From the IMG/VR virus record IMGVR_UViG_3300033571_004124, positions 1-42,140 of that record: DNA of 42,140 bases. One strand, given 5' to 3'. The DNA is from a virus. The translations under genes and the position numbers were made by a program. Of this stretch, positions 14,638 through 25,205 are shown piece after piece (the first letter of the stretch is position 1; the number at the start of each line of letters is the position of its first letter). The notes below the pieces were generated by a model. It was given only the letters and a program-made list of their open reading frames with translations, had not been told where the DNA came from and ran no database searches.

Positions 14638-17264
14638 TGGCACTAGTAAAAGCAAAAGTATCCACTGTTATTGAAGATCAGATTCCTGATTTCATTCGGG
14701 AGGATCATACCACATTTGTTTTATTTTTAAAATCGTACTATGATTACCTTGGTACTATTGAAAATAGAAATTTAGAAAACATCAGAGATATTGATAATAC
14801 TCTGGATCAATTTATTGATTTTTTTGCCAAAGAAATATTAAATCCAATACCAAAAAATATTTTAGCTGATAAAAAATTACTTGCTAAACGAGTTAAAGAA
14901 TTATACTTATCAAAAGGTAATATAAATTCTTACAAACTGCTTTTTAGACTATTGTACGACATCCCTGCAGACATTTATATTCCTAAGGTAGATTTACTAC
15001 GTGTTTCTGATGGTAAATTTAGTAGAGATACTATTATCAGAACTACATTAATATCTGGAAACCCGAATGACTTAATCGGAAAAACTATTAGACAAGGAAC
15101 TACAGCTTCTGCATTAGTTGAAAACGTGCTTTCGACTAGACATTTAGATGAAGAAGTTTATGAAATTTTCATCAACCCATTTTCAATTATTGGTGAGTTT
15201 AAGTTAGATGAACAAGTTACTACAAGTTCTTTTATAGGCATTGGCGCTGAAGATTATGGTAATATTATTGATCCAGCCACACAACAATTTGATTTTGGGG
15301 TTTTAAATGCACCAGATGTACAAGAGCAGGATTATGGTGTTCTTTTTTCTGACGAAACTAATGTTATATTAAGACTTAAAAATGTTGTAGTTAAATTAAA
15401 CATTAATAATCCTGGTTTATACTATAATGTTGGCGATAGAATATTATTTAACTCAGTAGAAGGTTCTGAAGCCCTAGCTGAAGTTGCCAGTGTTACTACA
15501 GGGTCTATTAAAGAAATACAAGTTCAATCTAAAGGAAGTGGATACTCTGTTGGTGATGAAGTATTTTTTGATAATACCAATAGCGGTAGTGGAGTTGGTA
15601 GTTCTTTAATAACAGCAAGAGCTATTGTTACTGAAGTTGACGCTGATTCTATTTTACTAGAAAGTGGCGATTATCTTTTAGATGAAGACGCTGAACAAAT
15701 AAACGTTGAGGGTTTTTTAACTGGTGGCATTAAAACAGTTCAAATTTTAGATAGCGGACAAAATTACAAACAATTACCACGTGTTAATGCTCCACCTTCT
15801 CAATTATTTGGAGAGCCAGCAAAACTTATAGCAATTAGTGACGATATTGGTAAAATTCGTTCAGTTAGCATATTAAATCAGGGTTATGACTATTCTGGAA
15901 CTCCATCAGCTATATTTGATATAAACACAATTTTTAAAAGAATTAATGGCGAGTTTTCTGTTGGTGAGAAAATACTTTCAGTTGAGCAATCATTTGCATT
16001 AGAATCAAGTTATGATAGTGAATTAATAAATGAAGATGGGAGCAGGATACTTTTTGAAAGACAAGAATACTGCGAAGCCACTATTAAATCAATTGACTTA
16101 AATAGAAATCTTTATAAACTAACAAACGCTAGCGTTCGTATTACTTTGGGGTTGGAAACTTCTGTTGGTAACTTATTAGATGAAGAAAATAATTTTTTAG
16201 TTAAAGAAGAGTCTGGTTCTATTAGACCCAACATGACTTTTATTGGCCAAAACAACGGGGCTGTTGGTAAACTTGCTTCTGGATCTAGTATCGGTCAAGC
16301 TGAAGGATATGCAGATCTGGGTATATTTTATACTACTCCAGGTAACTTTATAAATGCTGATGGAAAAATTAGTGATTCTTCTAAACGAATTCAAGATAGT
16401 AAATTTTATCAAGATTACTCATATCAAATTAGAACTACAGAGTCTATAAATCAATACAGAGATATTGTAAGAAAACTTTTACACCCACTCGGGTTAGCTT
16501 TATTTGGATCATTATTGCATGATGGATACGGAGAGTCATCTTCTAAAATTCCACAGGTATTATTAAATAAAATTCAAGTTTCTTCTATTAAATTAATAGT
16601 AGATAATTTAATAGATAATTCTATAAAAGCTATGGGGAACTATAGAACAGATGAAGAAGATTATAGAGAGATTAAAAAATCTGAGTGGACTTTAATTATA
16701 TTTGACTGGCTGGGTACTCAAATGAGTATGATACCACAAAATCCAGAGTTTTTACCTGAAATTGAAGTACCTAGACTGACCCCAGAAGAAGTTTTCTTAT
16801 TGGATTTACGTGTAGATCCTATGAATGGAAACGAGTGGCTTTACATATTATTCAACATAAAATATGATTGGAGTCTGCATAGAGAAACCACTTTGATAAT
16901 GTCTCCCAAAATAATTGAAGGTTCAAGGGGTGTTGGACCTTGTTGGGATTCTCTTGAAAGATTCAAATTTACATTACCTCCATTTGAAGCTGGTTCGAAA
17001 GGAACTCTTTCTTACACAGCCAGCGCACGGGATCAATGGACTTTTGGATCTTATAATTACATTTATTACGATAACCCAGAAACAACTGGAAACACTCAAA
17101 TTATACATTATGCAGACATTGTTATTGGAGAAGTAATAAATAATCCTTATAAAAAGATTAATTTTGCCATAGACGCATATGTTGATATTATAGCTCCAAT
17201 ATCTTACGACAATACCTACATAACTTATGATTCTACACTAATCTCAGTTGATGTAGACAGTTAA
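14637..17264 (+). CDS. large baseplate wedge protein in gp7 position
   Basis: 875 aa (T4 gp7 is 1032). The N-terminus (VIEDQIPDFIREDHTTFVLF, LKSYYDYLG, then KELYLSKGNINSYKLLFRLL) matches a family of large structural proteins found between gp6 and gp8 in marine T4-like phages. Residues about 285-430 contain three copies of a 'GSGY'-like beta repeat (QVQSKGSGYSVGDEV, ILDSGQNYKQLPRV, ILNQGYDYSGTPS). The C-terminal 150 residues are a separate beta-domain with WDSLERFKFTLPPFEAG. Position suggests a wedge role equivalent to gp7, but direct similarity to T4 gp7 is not visible. Its start overlaps the gp6 stop (TAATG); 26 bases separate it from gp8. Confidence 0.7.
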   Translation: MALVKAKVSTVIEDQIPDFIREDHTTFVLFLKSYYDYLGTIENRNLENIRDIDNTLDQFIDFFAKEILNPIPKNILADKKLLAKRVKELYLSKGNINSYKLLFRLLYDIPADIYIPKVDLLRVSDGKFSRDTIIRTTLISGNPNDLIGKTIRQGTTASALVENVLSTRHLDEEVYEIFINPFSIIGEFKLDEQVTTSSFIGIGAEDYGNIIDPATQQFDFGVLNAPDVQEQDYGVLFSDETNVILRLKNVVVKLNINNPGLYYNVGDRILFNSVEGSEALAEVASVTTGSIKEIQVQSKGSGYSVGDEVFFDNTNSGSGVGSSLITARAIVTEVDADSILLESGDYLLDEDAEQINVEGFLTGGIKTVQILDSGQNYKQLPRVNAPPSQLFGEPAKLIAISDDIGKIRSVSILNQGYDYSGTPSAIFDINTIFKRINGEFSVGEKILSVEQSFALESSYDSELINEDGSRILFERQEYCEATIKSIDLNRNLYKLTNASVRITLGLETSVGNLLDEENNFLVKEESGSIRPNMTFIGQNNGAVGKLASGSSIGQAEGYADLGIFYTTPGNFINADGKISDSSKRIQDSKFYQDYSYQIRTTESINQYRDIVRKLLHPLGLALFGSLLHDGYGESSSKIPQVLLNKIQVSSIKLIVDNLIDNSIKAMGNYRTDEEDYREIKKSEWTLIIFDWLGTQMSMIPQNPEFLPEIEVPRLTPEEVFLLDLRVDPMNGNEWLYILFNIKYDWSLHRETTLIMSPKIIEGSRGVGPCWDSLERFKFTLPPFEAGSKGTLSYTASARDQWTFGSYNYIYYDNPETTGNTQIIHYADIVIGEVINNPYKKINFAIDAYVDIIAPISYDNTYITYDSTLISVDVDS

Positions 17265-17290
17265 TTTAACAAACAACAGAGGAATTAAAA

Positions 17291-18703
17291 ATGCCTGCAA
17301 TTATTACTACAAAATTTCGTATTCACAACGCTGAACAATTTAGAGAGGGTTTCGGCGAAGCATCTAATACCAAAGTATATTTCGGTATTGGACGACCATA
17401 CCCATGGGCTAATGAAAAAACTCCCGATCTTCCTATAGACACAGTTAATGATGAATATTCTTACTGGCAAGATATGTTATCATTAAAACGATGCACAGCT
17501 GGTGATGTTACGCAATGTGTAATTCGCAGAGATTGGACATCTGGCCAATATTATGATATGTATAGACACGATTATTCTGCAAATCAAGGCACGAATGGTA
17601 TTGATATTGATACTGGGATTCCTGTTTCTAGAGCTTCTTTGTATGAATCTTCTTTTTACGTTTTAACTGATGAATATAACGTATACAAGTGTTTGTACAA
17701 TAAAAATTCTAACAATCAAGTAGTTCCATCTACAGTTAAGCCTACTGGTAAATCTACTAGTCCTGTTATTTTAGGTGATGGATATGTTTGGAAATATATG
17801 TATACCATCGCCCCAGCTGATGTTATTAAATTTATTTCTACAGACTTTATGCCTGTAAAAGAACTTACATCAAATCCAGGACAGTATGATGCTTATATCG
17901 ATCAATGGCAAGTTCGTGCGTCGGCTGTAGCTGGCGCTTTAAATACAGTAGAAATTGTTAATGGCGGACAAAACTATACAACTGCTCCAACTGTTGCCAT
18001 TATTGGTGACGGAGAAGGTGCTTTAGCAGAAGCTGTTATTGACGTTGGAACTGGTCGTGTTGTAAAAATTAACGTCACTTCAGCTGGTTCTGGTTACACA
18101 TATGCTACTGCGGTTATTGCTGCTGGTGGTGGAACTAACGCAGCTGCTAAAGTTATTATTCCTCCACAGAATGGACATGGATACAATCCAGTTGAGGAAC
18201 TTGGTGGATATTACGTTATGATGAATGTTCGTCTTGAGTATGATGATGGTATTGGCGATTTCCCTGTTGATAACGATTATCGTCGTATTATGGTTATTCG
18301 AGATCCATATAATTATGGTACTGAAGTAGTATCAACTGCACTCACTTTAAAAGCTACTAAAGAAATCGTTATGACTTCTTTAGAAAATTATATTGAAGAT
18401 GAAGTGATCACAGGAGGATCTTCTGGTGCAGTTGGAAGAGTTATTAATGTTGCACAAGATAACACTACAAATACAACCACAGTTCGTTACATCCTTTTAA
18501 GAGCTCAAAATACTAATGGCCAAGACTTCACTGTCGGTGAAGATGTTACTGGATCGGAATCTTTAGCTGTTGGTATTATTGGTTCTAAAATTAATCCAGA
18601 AGTTCAACCACATAGCGGTGACGTTATGTATGTTGAAAACCGTAGACTAATTAATCGTGCTCCAGATCAAATTGAAGATATTAAAATCGTTGTTGAAATG
18701 TAA
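17291..18703 (+). CDS. 8: gp8 baseplate wedge subunit with inserted GSGY repeats
   Basis: 470 aa (T4 gp8 is 334). Family features: TTKFRIHNAEQFREGFGEAS, YFGIGRPYPW, CVIRRDWTSGQYYDMYRHDY, LGDGYVWKYMYTIAPADVIK, and a C-terminus HSGDVMYVENRRLINRAPDQ closely like T4 (HSGEMIYMENRPP). Extra length comes mainly from an insert at about residues 218-295 carrying two copies of a beta repeat (VNGGQNYTTAPTVAIIGDG, TSAGSGYTYATAVI), and a second segment around 365-435 (ITGGSSGAVGRV, FTVGEDVTGSESLAVGI). gp8 dimers stabilise the wedge in T4. A good Shine-Dalgarno (AGAGGAAT) precedes the ATG. Confidence 0.92.
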   Translation: MPAIITTKFRIHNAEQFREGFGEASNTKVYFGIGRPYPWANEKTPDLPIDTVNDEYSYWQDMLSLKRCTAGDVTQCVIRRDWTSGQYYDMYRHDYSANQGTNGIDIDTGIPVSRASLYESSFYVLTDEYNVYKCLYNKNSNNQVVPSTVKPTGKSTSPVILGDGYVWKYMYTIAPADVIKFISTDFMPVKELTSNPGQYDAYIDQWQVRASAVAGALNTVEIVNGGQNYTTAPTVAIIGDGEGALAEAVIDVGTGRVVKINVTSAGSGYTYATAVIAAGGGTNAAAKVIIPPQNGHGYNPVEELGGYYVMMNVRLEYDDGIGDFPVDNDYRRIMVIRDPYNYGTEVVSTALTLKATKEIVMTSLENYIEDEVITGGSSGAVGRVINVAQDNTTNTTTVRYILLRAQNTNGQDFTVGEDVTGSESLAVGIIGSKINPEVQPHSGDVMYVENRRLINRAPDQIEDIKIVVEM

Positions 18704-18711
18704 AATAAATA
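18704..18711 (+). promoter_or_regulatory. late promoter-like AATAAATA before the 2077-aa gene
   Basis: AATAAATA directly after the gp8 stop, 37 bases before the next ATG, with room for a leader containing AAGAGAAAG. It differs from the T4 late octamer only at the first base. It lies in one of the few intergenic gaps on this strand. Confidence 0.5.
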
Positions 18712-18747
18712 TAGATGTTAGTAATAATTTCATAAGAGAAAGATAAA

Positions 18748-21700
18748 ATGCCGATTAATTTTAATATAGAACCATACTATGACGATTTCGATGAAACGAA
18801 AAAGTTTCTTCGTTTATTGTTTCGTCCTGGTTATCCAGTTCAAGCTAGAGAGTTAACGCAAGTTCAGTCTTTACTGCAGAGTCAGATATCTAAACAAGCT
18901 GAACACTTGTTTAAACAAGGTGCTATGGTTATTCCAGGGCAAGTTTCTTTTGAAGATGATTTTAAATTTGTAAAACTTCAATCAATTTATAATGGTACTG
19001 ACGTAAATCGTTACATTGAAGAAGTTGTTGGTAAAGAAATTGTTGGCAACTCTACTGGTATTCGTGCCTTTGTAGTCCACGTTGAAAAGCAGACTGAAAC
19101 CGACCCACCAACTCTTTATGTTCGATATACCACTTCTGGTGTTTTATCAGATGGTGAAGTGACTGAATCTAAAACATTTAGAGATAATGAAATCCTTTTA
19201 TGTGAAGATTTACCAGTACCAAGAGAATTTACAACTCAAGTTAGTCAATCTACTGGTATAGGAACTGGTGCATCTATCGAAAGTGGTGTTTACTATATTG
19301 ATAAGTTTTTTGTTATTGTAGACGCTCAAAAAATTACACTAGACAAATATACAGAAAATCCATCATATCGTGTAGGTTTAAACATTGTAGAAACTATTGT
19401 AATACCTGAAGATGATGAATCTCTTTTAGATAATGCACAAAACACTTCTAACTTTAATGCTCCAGGATCACATCGTTACAAAGTTGAGTTGATTCTAAGC
19501 AAGCGTAGTTTAGACAGCGAAGATGACAAGAACTTTGTTGAGTTACTTAGAATCGAAGCTGGTAAAATTATTTACAAAACAAGAACTACTGACTACTCAA
19601 TTTTAGAGCAGACTCTTGCACGTCGTACTTATGATGAATCTGGCGATTATGTAATTAATAACTTTAATATTGACGTTCGTGAACATCGTAATAATGATCG
19701 TGGAGAGTGGAAACAAAATACACAATACTTAATTGGCGATATTGTTAAGTATACTTTTAGTGGATTTGAGCAAAAGTATGTAGCAAAGTCCAGTGGTATT
19801 TCTGGTAGTCAGCCACCAATCCATTCAGCTGGTGAAGCCAAAGACGGAGAAACTGGTATCAATTGGATATACAGAGAGTTCCCAGTATACAATCGTGGTA
19901 TTTACACACCAGAACAAGGTGGTGATGAAGCCAAACTTGCGATTGGTATGGAACCTGGTAAGGCATATGTTCGTGGTTATGAAATTGAAAAAATTGGTAC
20001 TGAGTACTTAACTATTGATAAATCAAGAGACTTTAAACGAGCAGAAAATGCTCAAATTTCTACAACTGTTGGTAATTTTGTTTTTATTACTAATCTGTTT
20101 GGTGCACCAAGAACAGATTTATTTGAATCTGTAGATTTGTATGATCGTTTTGTATCCTCAAATGGATCAATCCCAGCTGGTGCTTCCAAAATTGGTACTG
20201 CAAAAGTTCGTGGCTTAGTTCTTTCTGACAGAGATGTTAGTGTAGACAAAGACGTTTACGAGTTACAATTATTTGATGTTAAAATTATTGATGGTAAGAC
20301 ATTAGAACTAAATGTTAAATCCTTTCATAATTTAAATTTTACTGCAGATGTTAAACCATTTACTACTAAGTTGTCTGGAGCAGTAACATCTAATAATTCT
20401 ACAACTATTGCAGGAACTGGTACTATTTTCGTAGACGAATTAGAACTTAACGATTGGATTTATATCGGTAATGAAAATATTCGTAGACGTGTGGTTTCTA
20501 TAACTAATGATAATACTGTAGTTGTTGATACAGCAGTGACTGCTACTGGTTCTGTCATTTATAAATTAAACACACAGCTTATTGAACCTGAACTTTCTCC
20601 ATTATTATTTCCGCTTCCATTTGAAAACATTAGAAATCTAAGAGGTTTTGATGATCAATCTATTAGAACTTCTTACAATGTGACTCAAGTATTTAATACT
20701 GAGGCTTCTTCTGCAACTGGTAATTTTTCTTATGTCACAATTGACAGTAAAAAATTAGAAGAATCATTTTTACCAGAAAGTGGATTTGGTAATTACATTT
20801 TAATAAACACAAATACAGGTAACGTGGTAATACCTAGTGATATCCAAGTTGTCCAACCTGATTTGCGTCAGGTAGTTTTCACTCTTGATGATGCAAATGC
20901 AAATGCACAATTTATTGTTTATGCTGGTGTTAGAAAAACAGGTAACGCTGCAAAAGAAAAAACTAAAACATTAGTAACAAACGAAATTGTTACTAGAACA
21001 ACCCAAGCTGCTGCTCAAGCAAAAGAAATTAGTCTAGGTAAATGTGATGTGTTCAATATTGTTTCAATTAAAATGGCAAATTCTTTTGGCGCCATTGATG
21101 GAACTAACCCAGCAGAAACTGATATTCTAGACTACTATAATCTTGACAATGGTATCACTGATTCTTATTATGGAATCTCTAAACTAGTATTAAAACAAGG
21201 ATACCCACAGCCAACTGGTTCTATACAAATTACATTTGAGTGGTTTGATCATAGTCCAGGAGATTATTTTTCAGTAGACTCTTATGTTGGTTCTGGTGTT
21301 AAATATGAAGATATTCCTGTATTTAATGAAATATCTTTAATAGATGTGTTAGACTTTAGACCAAGAATTGACTCTACTAACACTTCTTTTAATCCATTAT
21401 TACAAGCAGTTCTTTCAGATCTTCCAAAACGTGGATCAAATGTTGAAGCAGACATTTCGTATTTTTTAAGTAGAAAAGATAAAATCTCTATTGATTTACG
21501 AGGTAGATTTTTCTCAAATAGAGGAACACCTTCATTAACACCTACGGAACCAGAAACTCCACAAGCATCAATGCTTCTGTATAAAATTAGTTTAAATCCG
21601 TATACATTCTCTACTACAGCACCCAATGTTTCTATTGAAGTAATTGATAACAAACGATACACGATGCGTGATATCGGTAAATTAGAAAAGCGTATTGATA

Positions 21701-24700
21701 ATCTTGAATATTATACAACATTATCGATGCTTGAAACCGAAACACAAAACTCTAAAATTACTGATGAAAACGGTTTAGATCGTTTTAAAAATGGATTTAT
21801 TGTTGATGGTTTCTCTGGTCATGGTGTTGGTGATGCCACATCACCTGATTACAAATGTTCTGTTGATTTAGAGAACTCAGAACTTCGCCCATTCTTTAGA
21901 ATGGAAAACGTTAACTTAGTTGAAAAGAATTCAACTAATGGTCAAAGAGAAGCAGATAATTATCGTGCAACTGGCGCTTTAATAACTCTCCCATACGAAG
22001 AAGTCAGATTTATTAATCAAAACATTTCTTCTAGAACAGAAAACGTAAATCCTTTTGCAATTTTTACGTTTATTGGTAGAATAGATTTAAATCCATCTTC
22101 TGATGACTGGTTTGAAGTTGAACGCAGACCAGATCTTATTTTAAACGTCGAAGGTAATTTTAATACTATTGCGACCTTAGCTGAACGAGCAGGTGTTCTT
22201 GGTACAGTTTGGAACTCTTGGCAAAATCAATGGGCAGGTACACCAGTTGATGTTAGCAGCCGTGCTCAGTTTCTTATTCATGGAAGAGGACCAAGACGAT
22301 GGATTGGTTTTGCAACTTCTGCCCAACAAGTTGGTCAATCTAGAGAGGGTGTAAGAAGCTCAGTTGTTGCTCAAGTAGAGAGAAGAGTTATTGAGGACAA
22401 AGTTTTATCGACTGCAGTAATTCCTTACATTCGTTCAAGAAATATTATGTTCTCAGTTAATGGACTAAAGCCATCTACAACTTTCTGGGCATATTTTGAT
22501 GGCACTCCAATTTCTCAGTTTATTACACCAGCAACTAAAATTTCTTTTGAAACAGTTTCTGGATTTAATAATAAATTTGAAGTCGAAGTAAATGCTGGGT
22601 CAGCTGCAAGCGAAGACGCTCGTAGATTAAACAATGACCCTAGAAATGACCCTCAAGTAGCTTTGAACAAAGGTGACGTTATTACTGGACAAACTTCTGG
22701 AGCCACTGCAGTAGTTGTTGGTCAAGAATTTAGCGAAGAAACTGGCGCACGTGCTCTTTATGTTTTAAATATTAAAGGCGAATTCCTGTTTAACGAAGTT
22801 ATCGTTGGTTCTATTTCTGAGTCTCGTGGTAAAATTAACGCTACTGTTGTACCTAAAGCCAAGGGCAGTCAATTAACTACTAACTTTAATGGTAGTGTTC
22901 ATGGTCTGTTTGATATTCCAAATACTGAAGCAGTCCGTTTTAGAACAGGAACACGTGAATTTAGATTGCATGATTCTCAGCAGTTTGATGGTGATACTAC
23001 TTCTTATGCTTTATCTGATTATAAAGCACAGGGTATTTTACAAGTTAAACAACAAACAATTGAGTCTGTTCGTAATGGTAGAATTGTTCAGGAAAACGTA
23101 ACTGAATCTAGAACTATTACTCAAACTACAGAACGTGTCGTTTCAGACACTGGTTGGTATGATCCGTTGGCTCAAACATTCTTAGTTCAACAAAAGGGTG
23201 GAGCATTCTTAACATCTGTAGATTTATTCTTTGCGTCTAAGGATAAAAATATTCCAGTTAAAATTGAAATCCGTGAAGTGGTTAATGGATATCCTGGTAA
23301 AAAGATTTTACCATTCTCACAAGTAGTTAAGAATCCTGAGGATGTTAATATTTCTAGCAGACGTGTTGCTGTTGCAGCATTTAATAATAGATTAGTAAAT
23401 TCTTTTGATACACCAACAAGATTTACATTCCCATCGCCTGTATATGTACAAGATGGAACTGAATATTGTATCGTTATTATTTCTGATTCTAACAACTACA
23501 ATGTCTGGGTTTCTCATCTTGGAGATAAGATTCCAGGAACAGATAGATTTGTTTCTGAGCAACCGTATCAAGGTGTGTTCTTTAAATCACAAAATGCTTC
23601 TACTTGGACACCAGACGATTACAAAGATTTAATGTTTGTAATTAATCGTGCTAAGTTTAACACTGATGTTATTGGTCGTGTTGAGTTCACTAACGACGTT
23701 TTACCTAAGACTCGTTTAGAAACCAATCCAATTCAAACTGGTAACGGCAGTTCAGTTATTCGTGTATTCCATGATAATCACAATATGCCAGTTGGTTCTA
23801 ATGTAGAGTTAAGTGGGTTTGAGATAGATACACAATATAACGGTATTCCTAGTGATTCTTTAAATGGTGTTCATGTTGTAGATTCTATTGATTTGGATTC
23901 TTATACTATTACACTTGACGGTGTTGTTGCTGACTTATCTGGTTTTACTGGTGGCACAAATATTTACGCATCAGATAATATTTTAATGACTGCTGTTCAA
24001 GCGAATGCACAGATTCAGAATTTTTCTGAAACCAGTATAGAGTTTGATGCAACTACAACTAGTGGGCAGTCTACAGATGGTATTGAAGTTCCTTATTTAC
24101 AAAACCTCACACCAATTCCAATTATTATTAATGATACTACACCACTAGAAACTCCGCAGATTATTGCTTCTGAGTTAAATGAAACTATAAAATTAGAAGG
24201 AGAAAAATCATTTACTTTACGTGCTGTTATGCGCACAAGTAACGATTCAGTTTCTCCAGTTATTGACACGCACAGAACATCTTTAATTGCTGTTCATAAT
24301 AAAGTTAACTCAGCTTCTACATTAAATACTAATATTAGCGAGTTAGACGATGTTGTTATTGCAAATAATAACATTAACATATCGTTCCAAGCTGATGGTG
24401 TTTATACTTCCGACCAAACGACAAAAGAAGCATTCCAGTTCGCCAGCGTTGGTCGTTTAATGAGAATTACTGGTTCAACTATTTCTCCAAATAATGGATC
24501 TATGTTAATTACTGAAGTTGCTGCTGACGGTTCTTATATTAAATTTGATAAAGTATTTACACCAAAAGTTGTAGGTGATCCTATTGATATGGTATTCCAG
24601 AATAACTATGTTGATGAAATTGCTCCGTCAGGAGGATCTCAATATAGTAAATATCTTTCTAAGAGAATTAATCTAGCCAATCCTTCTACTTTCTTTACAA

Positions 24701-24981
24701 TTAGATTTGCAGGTAATGTTCCAACATTATCTGATGTAGATGTTTATTACAGATTAAACAAAGTTGGTTCAACCAGCGAGTTTAACAATAACGCTTATGT
24801 TAAGATTAATCCAACTGCAGATATTGTTAAATCGAACTCTGGTGTTGGCTTTAGTGATGTAACTTACAGCGCAACTAATTTAGAAGCATTTGATGCTATT
24901 CAAGTTAAACTCGTGTTTAGAACAACAAACTCGTGTAGAATTCCTAGAATCAAAGATCTTAGAATTGTTGCTTGTGCATGA
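18748..24981 (+). CDS. giant virion structural / tail fibre-baseplate protein (DUF4815-type N-terminus)
   Basis: 2077 aa. The N-terminus (PINFNIEPYYDDFDETKKFL, RLLFRPGYPVQARELTQVQS, ISKQAEHLFKQGAMVIPGQV) resembles the DUF4815 family of cyanophage-type structural proteins. The domain runs to about residue 880 with ISLIDVLDFRPRID. A short helical segment follows (GKLEKRIDNLEYYTTLSMLE, about 975-995). Around 1310-1370 there is a small beta module (VITGQTSGATAVVVGQEF). From about 1465 a jelly-roll-like region begins with GWYDPLAQTFLVQQKGGAFL and VDLFFASKDKNIPVKIEIRE. The C-terminal 500 residues are beta-rich. No T4 gp9-gp12 homologue is recognisable nearby, so it may replace several of these peripheral baseplate/fibre-anchor proteins. 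Its TGA overlaps the next start. Confidence 0.75.
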   Translation: MPINFNIEPYYDDFDETKKFLRLLFRPGYPVQARELTQVQSLLQSQISKQAEHLFKQGAMVIPGQVSFEDDFKFVKLQSIYNGTDVNRYIEEVVGKEIVGNSTGIRAFVVHVEKQTETDPPTLYVRYTTSGVLSDGEVTESKTFRDNEILLCEDLPVPREFTTQVSQSTGIGTGASIESGVYYIDKFFVIVDAQKITLDKYTENPSYRVGLNIVETIVIPEDDESLLDNAQNTSNFNAPGSHRYKVELILSKRSLDSEDDKNFVELLRIEAGKIIYKTRTTDYSILEQTLARRTYDESGDYVINNFNIDVREHRNNDRGEWKQNTQYLIGDIVKYTFSGFEQKYVAKSSGISGSQPPIHSAGEAKDGETGINWIYREFPVYNRGIYTPEQGGDEAKLAIGMEPGKAYVRGYEIEKIGTEYLTIDKSRDFKRAENAQISTTVGNFVFITNLFGAPRTDLFESVDLYDRFVSSNGSIPAGASKIGTAKVRGLVLSDRDVSVDKDVYELQLFDVKIIDGKTLELNVKSFHNLNFTADVKPFTTKLSGAVTSNNSTTIAGTGTIFVDELELNDWIYIGNENIRRRVVSITNDNTVVVDTAVTATGSVIYKLNTQLIEPELSPLLFPLPFENIRNLRGFDDQSIRTSYNVTQVFNTEASSATGNFSYVTIDSKKLEESFLPESGFGNYILINTNTGNVVIPSDIQVVQPDLRQVVFTLDDANANAQFIVYAGVRKTGNAAKEKTKTLVTNEIVTRTTQAAAQAKEISLGKCDVFNIVSIKMANSFGAIDGTNPAETDILDYYNLDNGITDSYYGISKLVLKQGYPQPTGSIQITFEWFDHSPGDYFSVDSYVGSGVKYEDIPVFNEISLIDVLDFRPRIDSTNTSFNPLLQAVLSDLPKRGSNVEADISYFLSRKDKISIDLRGRFFSNRGTPSLTPTEPETPQASMLLYKISLNPYTFSTTAPNVSIEVIDNKRYTMRDIGKLEKRIDNLEYYTTLSMLETETQNSKITDENGLDRFKNGFIVDGFSGHGVGDATSPDYKCSVDLENSELRPFFRMENVNLVEKNSTNGQREADNYRATGALITLPYEEVRFINQNISSRTENVNPFAIFTFIGRIDLNPSSDDWFEVERRPDLILNVEGNFNTIATLAERAGVLGTVWNSWQNQWAGTPVDVSSRAQFLIHGRGPRRWIGFATSAQQVGQSREGVRSSVVAQVERRVIEDKVLSTAVIPYIRSRNIMFSVNGLKPSTTFWAYFDGTPISQFITPATKISFETVSGFNNKFEVEVNAGSAASEDARRLNNDPRNDPQVALNKGDVITGQTSGATAVVVGQEFSEETGARALYVLNIKGEFLFNEVIVGSISESRGKINATVVPKAKGSQLTTNFNGSVHGLFDIPNTEAVRFRTGTREFRLHDSQQFDGDTTSYALSDYKAQGILQVKQQTIESVRNGRIVQENVTESRTITQTTERVVSDTGWYDPLAQTFLVQQKGGAFLTSVDLFFASKDKNIPVKIEIREVVNGYPGKKILPFSQVVKNPEDVNISSRRVAVAAFNNRLVNSFDTPTRFTFPSPVYVQDGTEYCIVIISDSNNYNVWVSHLGDKIPGTDRFVSEQPYQGVFFKSQNASTWTPDDYKDLMFVINRAKFNTDVIGRVEFTNDVLPKTRLETNPIQTGNGSSVIRVFHDNHNMPVGSNVELSGFEIDTQYNGIPSDSLNGVHVVDSIDLDSYTITLDGVVADLSGFTGGTNIYASDNILMTAVQANAQIQNFSETSIEFDATTTSGQSTDGIEVPYLQNLTPIPIIINDTTPLETPQIIASELNETIKLEGEKSFTLRAVMRTSNDSVSPVIDTHRTSLIAVHNKVNSASTLNTNISELDDVVIANNNINISFQADGVYTSDQTTKEAFQFASVGRLMRITGSTISPNNGSMLITEVAADGSYIKFDKVFTPKVVGDPIDMVFQNNYVDEIAPSGGSQYSKYLSKRINLANPSTFFTIRFAGNVPTLSDVDVYYRLNKVGSTSEFNNNAYVKINPTADIVKSNSGVGFSDVTYSATNLEAFDAIQVKLVFRTTNSCRIPRIKDLRIVACA

Positions 24982-25205
24982 TGGATTATTTAAAAGTTGA
25001 TGGTAATGATAACCTTGTTAGAGACACCTCTAGCAAGGCTATTATAAATACTAATGTTAAAGAATATTATAATTATGTTGAAAAACGAAATATGATGTTA
25101 AAACAAAAACAAGAGCTTGAAAAACAATCGCAAGAAATAAACAATCTTAAAAAAGATATGTCTGAAATTAAAGACATGCTTTCTATCTTAATAGGTAAGA
25201 AATAA
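24978..25205 (+). CDS. small coiled-coil protein between structural genes
   Basis: 75 aa from ATG 24978, which overlaps the upstream stop as ATGA; a second ATG follows at 24981. The N-terminus MDYLKVDGNDNLVRDTSSKA followed by IINTNVKEYYNYV resembles a small conserved protein found among the structural genes of marine T4-like phages. Residues about 33-70 form a predicted coiled coil (KQKQELEKQSQEINNLKKDM). The role is unknown; a chaperone or connector for the large flanking fibre proteins would fit. It ends in a TAATG junction with the repeat-rich fibre gene, so all three genes are coupled. Confidence 0.75.
   Translation: MMDYLKVDGNDNLVRDTSSKAIINTNVKEYYNYVEKRNMMLKQKQELEKQSQEINNLKKDMSEIKDMLSILIGKK

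Noticed and set aside
25043-25050. Exact TATAAATA inside the small coiled-coil gene
   Set aside because: It encodes part of a conserved-looking peptide and lies 155 bases from the next start, so it is probably chance.
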